Source: Todiramphus chloris collaris
Taxonomy: Eukaryota; Chordata; Aves; Coraciiformes; Alcedinidae
Assembly (NCBI GenBank): GCA_025345505.1
Contig: JANVCC010000261.1
Coordinates: 5,281,301 to 5,345,300 of the forward strand
Reading direction: 5' to 3'
DNA length: 64,000 nt
The translations under genes and the position numbers were made by a program. This document shows, in pieces, positions 59,801 to 64,000 of the stretch; position 1 is the stretch's first letter, and each line of letters opens with the position of its first letter. The notes under the pieces are model-generated. The model worked only from the letters and a program-made list of their open reading frames with translations. It searched no databases and was not told where the DNA came from.

Positions 59801-62699
59801 GCTTTTGGAAATCGTATCCAGCATGATCATGTTCAAAATATATAGGTAGAATTAAAACCTTATTAAAATCAATGTGAAGAAGTTCTACAAACTCCAGTGG
59901 AGACAAGGTTTCATCCTTCGTGTTTTTGTAATAGGTTCTGGACAGTCGAACTGATCCTAAACTAGTTAATGTGGGTGCTGAAATTGCTACTGGTTAATTA
60001 AACCAACAGTACAGTTTATGCAGATATGATAAGCTTTAATTCACTGGGTTAGTCAACCTCAGTCTGCATTCCTCCATCCTCCCTTCTTCTTTCTGCTGAA
60101 TTTCTGTGATTCTGTAGTGGTTATGTGTGCTCTCTAGGAACTGTGCACCTTAGATTCCTGAATCAGACTATAATCCCTGGTTATTCCTACGGACTTGCTG
60201 TTGCACATACTATGTTATCTCCTGCAAATATGTCCTATTTTAATTAAAAGCCTGGGTGTTGTAAAGCCTGTTAGAAAGGACAAATATTTTTCTGTTCTCT
60301 GAATCAGTTACTCAGCAGCATGATTCCATTCAGTTCCTGGAAAGAAAGGGCCTGGAGTGATTGCTTACTCAAGGGGGTGGGGAAAAGGTGCTGACAACAT
60401 TAAAAAGCATGTGGTATGGGTGGATTTTGATGAGTAAGATGACAGCCTGGCCAGGTTCTTCACAGTGATTTAAGAAGGTTCCGTGGTGATTCTTGAACTG
60501 AATTCTCTCTGTTGGCATTATAAAGTGCTGATTTCAGTAGAAGCTTACTTTAAACACAGCTTTGCCAAGGAGAAGGTGGACATGGTAAGTGATTATTTTT
60601 ACTCAGAAACAATTCTTCACCACCTAGGAAACTGTGTACACTCTGAGCCTTCTAGCCTTTTACAGGCAGGTCCAACACCACCGTGACCATGCAGGAGAAC
60701 ATGTTCCTTTCAGAAGAGCTTCTACTAACTTGGATGGGTAGTGGTAGCCTATTAGTCTTTTCTGCTTCTTGTAGTGTAGTGCCTGGTATTAGTAGTCCAG
60801 CTGGTAGTCTACGGGGCAGTTCTGTTCTATTGATGGCTTTTTTTTTTTTTTTAGGATGGCTTTGATGCATTCTAGGGCATCTGCTGTTTTTTAGATGGTT
60901 GGTATGAGCCTCTCTGAGCAGAAGAGAATGCTGTGATGTGGCTTCAGGGGGGAGGACAACTGGGGTATTCCAAATCAGGCATGTGGCCCACCCATCATAC
61001 AAAAGCCCATTGCTTCTTAGCTGAAGTTACACGAGGACCTGGTGTAACACGTGGGCTGGCCAACATCTGCGTGTGAACAGGCTGGCTTCTAACCCCCAAA
61101 CCTAACTGGCCATCGAGCACGTGTGTGTGATGGAGAGAGGAGGTGTTAGCAGCAACGAGAGCTCTTTGGTTTTTTCTTTCTAGACAGGTAGAAGGGAAAT
61201 AACTATTTGGTTTTCAAACTGATTCTGCCCTACAGAGTATTTTTCTCTGAATAATAATGAGTTCCTTTAAAGATATTTCCTGTCTTGTGGGTCAGGAAGA
61301 AATCTAGTCTCCCATGCTGTCTGCCTACCTCTTGGGAATGCTGCAATTAGCTACACTTTGAACCTGAATGAAAAAAAAATGAGGAGAAAACCACTCTCCT
61401 GACTCCTCCATTATTTCTGCTGAAAGTGAAAACAGTTCCCCTTCAGCACACTCCAAGGCAGGGAAATTAAACTCATTCTGCTTTCTTATGTGAGTATGTG
61501 ATGGTTGCCTCGCGTTTGTTTCTCCCTGGCTGTACATGAAGATGTGAACAGAAACCAGTTCTGAGGAAAATTCCAGAGAGTACAGGGTCAGGGAGATGAT
61601 TAGGGAGTTGCAAAAATTTAGCTTTCCAGCTTGACGAGGTTATTTTTCAAGCAGCGCTGATCAAAAATAAAGTTAACATTGAGTTGTATGTTGGCCCTGT
61701 TGAATATTTCATTCCACAATATGGAAGAAGCACAAAGCTAACTCAAGTGTACACAGAATTATCTATTACTAAGAATAGATTTTCTATTTGTCTGTTTCAT
61801 AACCATATTTATAAATCTGTACTTCTCTTATCATACATACATATCTTTCTATAGTTATCTTATTCAAAGTAAACTGAAGTGATAACTGAAGAGAGGTGTA
61901 AATGGACCATCATCCACGTCATCCATTGCCTGGCCTTCCACATCCAGAACCTCATACCTGTTACACACAGGCACCTGGGAAGGTGAGGTGGACAAGGACC
62001 ACCTTGAGCATTCACTCCTTTCCTTTAAGCTGCTGCCTTCTGCCTGTCAAGGGGAGGGTACAGGATCCGCTTGATCTTGTGGTTTTTCAGGTGGATGTTC
62101 CTGTTTCTGTCTCAGGAAGGACAGAGCATGGTTCCACCAGGCTATCTCTTTCTCAGAGGTACATATTCCAAAACCTCTCAAAGCTTCAAGGCAGAAAAAA
62201 TTTGCATCTCTTGCTTTCTTGTTGTTTTGGTGTGGGTGGAAAAGTGTTTGTTTCAGTGTGTTTCAAACAAATCACAAGGTGTGTGCCCTCCGAGCCAGCT
62301 TGTGTTTTCCTCTTCAATAGGAGCAACAGCAACAAACAGCAATGTGTCAGTGTCTGTAGCTCCTGTCAGAATATTACAGGTTACATCTGAGGGACAACAG
62401 TAGCTGCAACAGCTTAGCAGCACATTCATCTTCCAAGGAAGCAACATAAAAAAATAAGTTTGGATGTCTGTTTCTTGTAGAAGCATGTTTCTGTTTACAG
62501 ATGTATAAATGAAACCTCTCGTGAAGCTCTTTCTGTCCTTCAGAGTGTTTTCCTAATGCAGTGCAGTGTCCATCTTAGTGACTTCTTCTTCGAGACGTTT
62601 CCAGTGTTGCTTTGCATGGCAGGTCGCAGACTGAGTGGAGAACACAAGACTGGTGTGGACTTGACAGTTAACAAATGGTTAACAAGTGGCCTCCTGAGG

Positions 62700-63731
62700 G
62701 CTCTGTAGGTGATTTAATTCTTAAGTACAATGAGTTACGGTTAATAGCTCAATGTCCCAAGTGGAAATCGGTAGCGAGTGGTGTCCCTCAAGGGTCCATA
62801 CTGGGACCAATAATGTTTAATATCTTCATCAACAACATGGTGGGATTAAGTCCACCCTCAGCAAGTTTGCAGATGACATCAAGCTGAGTGGTGCAGCTGA
62901 TTTGCTGGAGGGAAGGGATGACATCCAGAGGCAGGCTTGAGAAGTGGGCCCATACAAGCCTCCTGAAGTTCAGTAAGGTCAAGTGCAAGGTCCTGCACAT
63001 GGGTCAGGACAATTCCCAGCATCAGTAGAGTCTGGAGGACAAATGAATTGAGAGTGGAGAAGGACTTGGGGATACTAGTGGATGAAAAATTGGAGATGAG
63101 CTGGCAGTGTGTGATGGTAGCCCAGAAAGCCAACCTTATCCTGGGCTGCATAAAAAGTAGCATAGCTAGCAGGTCAAGGGAGGTGGTTCTCCCTCTCTAC
63201 TCTGCTCTTGTGGTAACCCACCTGAAGTACTGCATCCAGCCCTGGGATCTCCAGTACACACATGGACCTAGAGCAGGTCTACAGGAGAGCCATGAAAGTG
63301 GCCAGAGGGCTGGAACACCTCTCCTGTGACAAAAGGCTGAGAGCTGGGGTTTTTCAGCCTCAAGAAGAGAAGGCTCCAGGGAGATCTTAATCCAACCTTT
63401 CAATATATAAAGGGGGCTTTTAGGAAAGATGGAGAGAGACTTTTAATGAAGGCCTGTAGTGACAGCACAACGGCCAGTGGTTTTAAACTGAAAGAGGGTA
63501 GGCTTTAGATTGGACATAAGGAAGAATCTTTTTATGTTGAGGGTAGTGAGACACAGTAACACACCCAGAGAAGTTGTGGATGTACCATCATTGGAAGTGT
63601 TCAAGGTCGGGTTGGATGGGGCTTTGAGCAACCTGCTCTAGTGGAAGGTGTCCCTGCCTATGTCAGGGAGGTCGAACTAGGTGATCTTTCAATGTCCTTT
63701 CCATCTCAAACCACCCATTGATTCTGTGATT
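62700..63731 (+). mobile_element. CR1 LINE, 5'-truncated and inactive, with 3' end
   Basis: The copy carries the end of the CR1 reverse transcriptase and its 3' tail. GVPQGSILGP and FNIFIN (about 62779-62838) belong to the fingers/palm region. FADDIK (62869-62886), with the catalytic Asp pair, follows in a different frame, so at least one frameshift separates them. Further CR1 segments (EKDLGILVDEKLEMS, CIKSSIASRSREVVLPLYSALV) are read in another frame between about 63054 and 63230, with stops around them. The 3' end is marked by ATTGATTCTGTGATT at 63717-63731, the characteristic CR1 terminal octamer-like tail. It is a dead, 5'-truncated copy, as most bird CR1s are. The 5' edge is uncertain and could reach about 62650. 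Confidence 0.9.
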
Positions 63732-64000
63732 GAGGAAATCAAGGTGGGAACTCACACGTTCCAGCTTATAAGGCCTGTGTCAAAAAAAAGAAGGCAATTT
63801 CTGGGTCATTATGAGTGGGGGATTATTTATTTTTGCTTCCATGGTTGTTTGGGCAGCCAATAACACTGAATCTTGAAAGGTCCCAAAATTGAAGAGTGGG
63901 TTGTATAATTTTTTTTTTTTTTTCTTGCTATCATCTAAACATCAAGACAGCCAGGGAAAGAAATGGATTGTGGCATGAACAGCTTTATACATTGGTGACA

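Larger units (their letters stand above)
1384..64000 (+). other. NOL4: NOL4 gene, 5' part (exons 1-5; continues past the window)
   Basis: Five exons join in frame into one protein that I recognise as the amino-terminal part of nucleolar protein 4, a nuclear/nucleolar protein expressed mainly in brain and testis whose molecular role is poorly defined. Exon lengths are 267, 150, 112, 113 and 133 nt, and the phases match at every junction (0, 0, 1, 0, then 1 at the open end). All five donors start with GT and all four acceptors end in AG. Introns are about 33.1, 10.2, 0.5 and 3.9 kb, and the fifth exceeds 14 kb. The paralogue NOL4L is excluded because exons 1-5 match NOL4 over long stretches as I remember them, whereas the NOL4L form I know starts at the equivalent of exon 5. 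The later acidic, lysine-rich and carboxy-terminal segments of NOL4 are not in the window. Confidence 0.95.
49906..64000 (+). other. NOL4: NOL4 intron 5 (5' part, runs off the window)
   Basis: At least 14 kb of noncoding DNA after donor GTAAGG. It includes a 20-bp tandem pair (50890-50929), a 243-codon open frame of unknown meaning (52038-52766), a GC-rich patch (about 53340-53830), a SOX-motif-rich candidate enhancer (about 56540-56850) and a CR1 LINE copy near the end. The next NOL4 exon, which should continue the acidic serine-rich region, is not found before 64000. Confidence 0.85.

Noticed and set aside
60106..60118. TTCTGTGATTCTG as a CR1 3' tail
   Set aside because: Only about one and a half units, with no CR1 text upstream.
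1..64000. CRISPR arrays, bacterial operons, prophage, tRNA or rRNA genes
   Set aside because: No spaced direct-repeat array, no ribosome-binding sites with compact ORFs, and no cloverleaf or rRNA text noticed. The window is vertebrate intronic DNA.

Overview
This window is animal nuclear DNA and looks like a bird genome, possibly another sauropsid. The reasons are small exons with canonical GT/AG junctions separated by very long introns, CpG-depleted background DNA broken by two CpG islands, few interspersed repeats, and CR1-type LINE copies as the only recognisable transposons. I cannot name the species.

One gene is recognisable, NOL4 (nucleolar protein 4), on the + strand. Five coding exons can be placed to the base: 1384-1650, 34783-34932, 45146-45257, 45759-45871 and 49773-49905. 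Spliced together they give 775 nt, which is codons 1-258 plus the first base of codon 259, with no interruption. Human NOL4, as I remember it, is about 638 residues, so the 3' half of the gene lies beyond position 64000. The start is fixed by an in-frame TAG nine bases upstream and a good initiation context.

Layout: 1-1383 is the promoter and 5' leader, with G/T-rich microsatellite, a tiny upstream ORF and possible noncoding splice sites. About 1140-2290 is the first CpG island, covering exon 1. Intron 1 is about 33 kb and contains a second strong CpG island at about 15450-17060. That island holds two RFX X-box-like palindromes and is preceded by a small coding-like patch. Introns 2, 3 and 4 are about 10.2 kb, 0.5 kb and 3.9 kb. 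Intron 5 runs off the end and carries a degenerate CR1 LINE at about 62700-63731. Two older CR1/L3-like fragments lie on the - strand at about 31300-31600 and 43870-44390.

I found no second protein-coding gene, tRNA, rRNA or CRISPR array. The items most worth checking are the internal CpG island as an alternative promoter, the coding-like patch at its edge, several candidate conserved regulatory elements (about 14.3-14.9 kb, 32.5-32.8 kb and 56.5-56.85 kb), and an integrase-like His-His-Cys-Cys signature split across NOL4 exons 2 and 3. All regulatory proposals come from reading the sequence only and are not backed by alignment or expression data.
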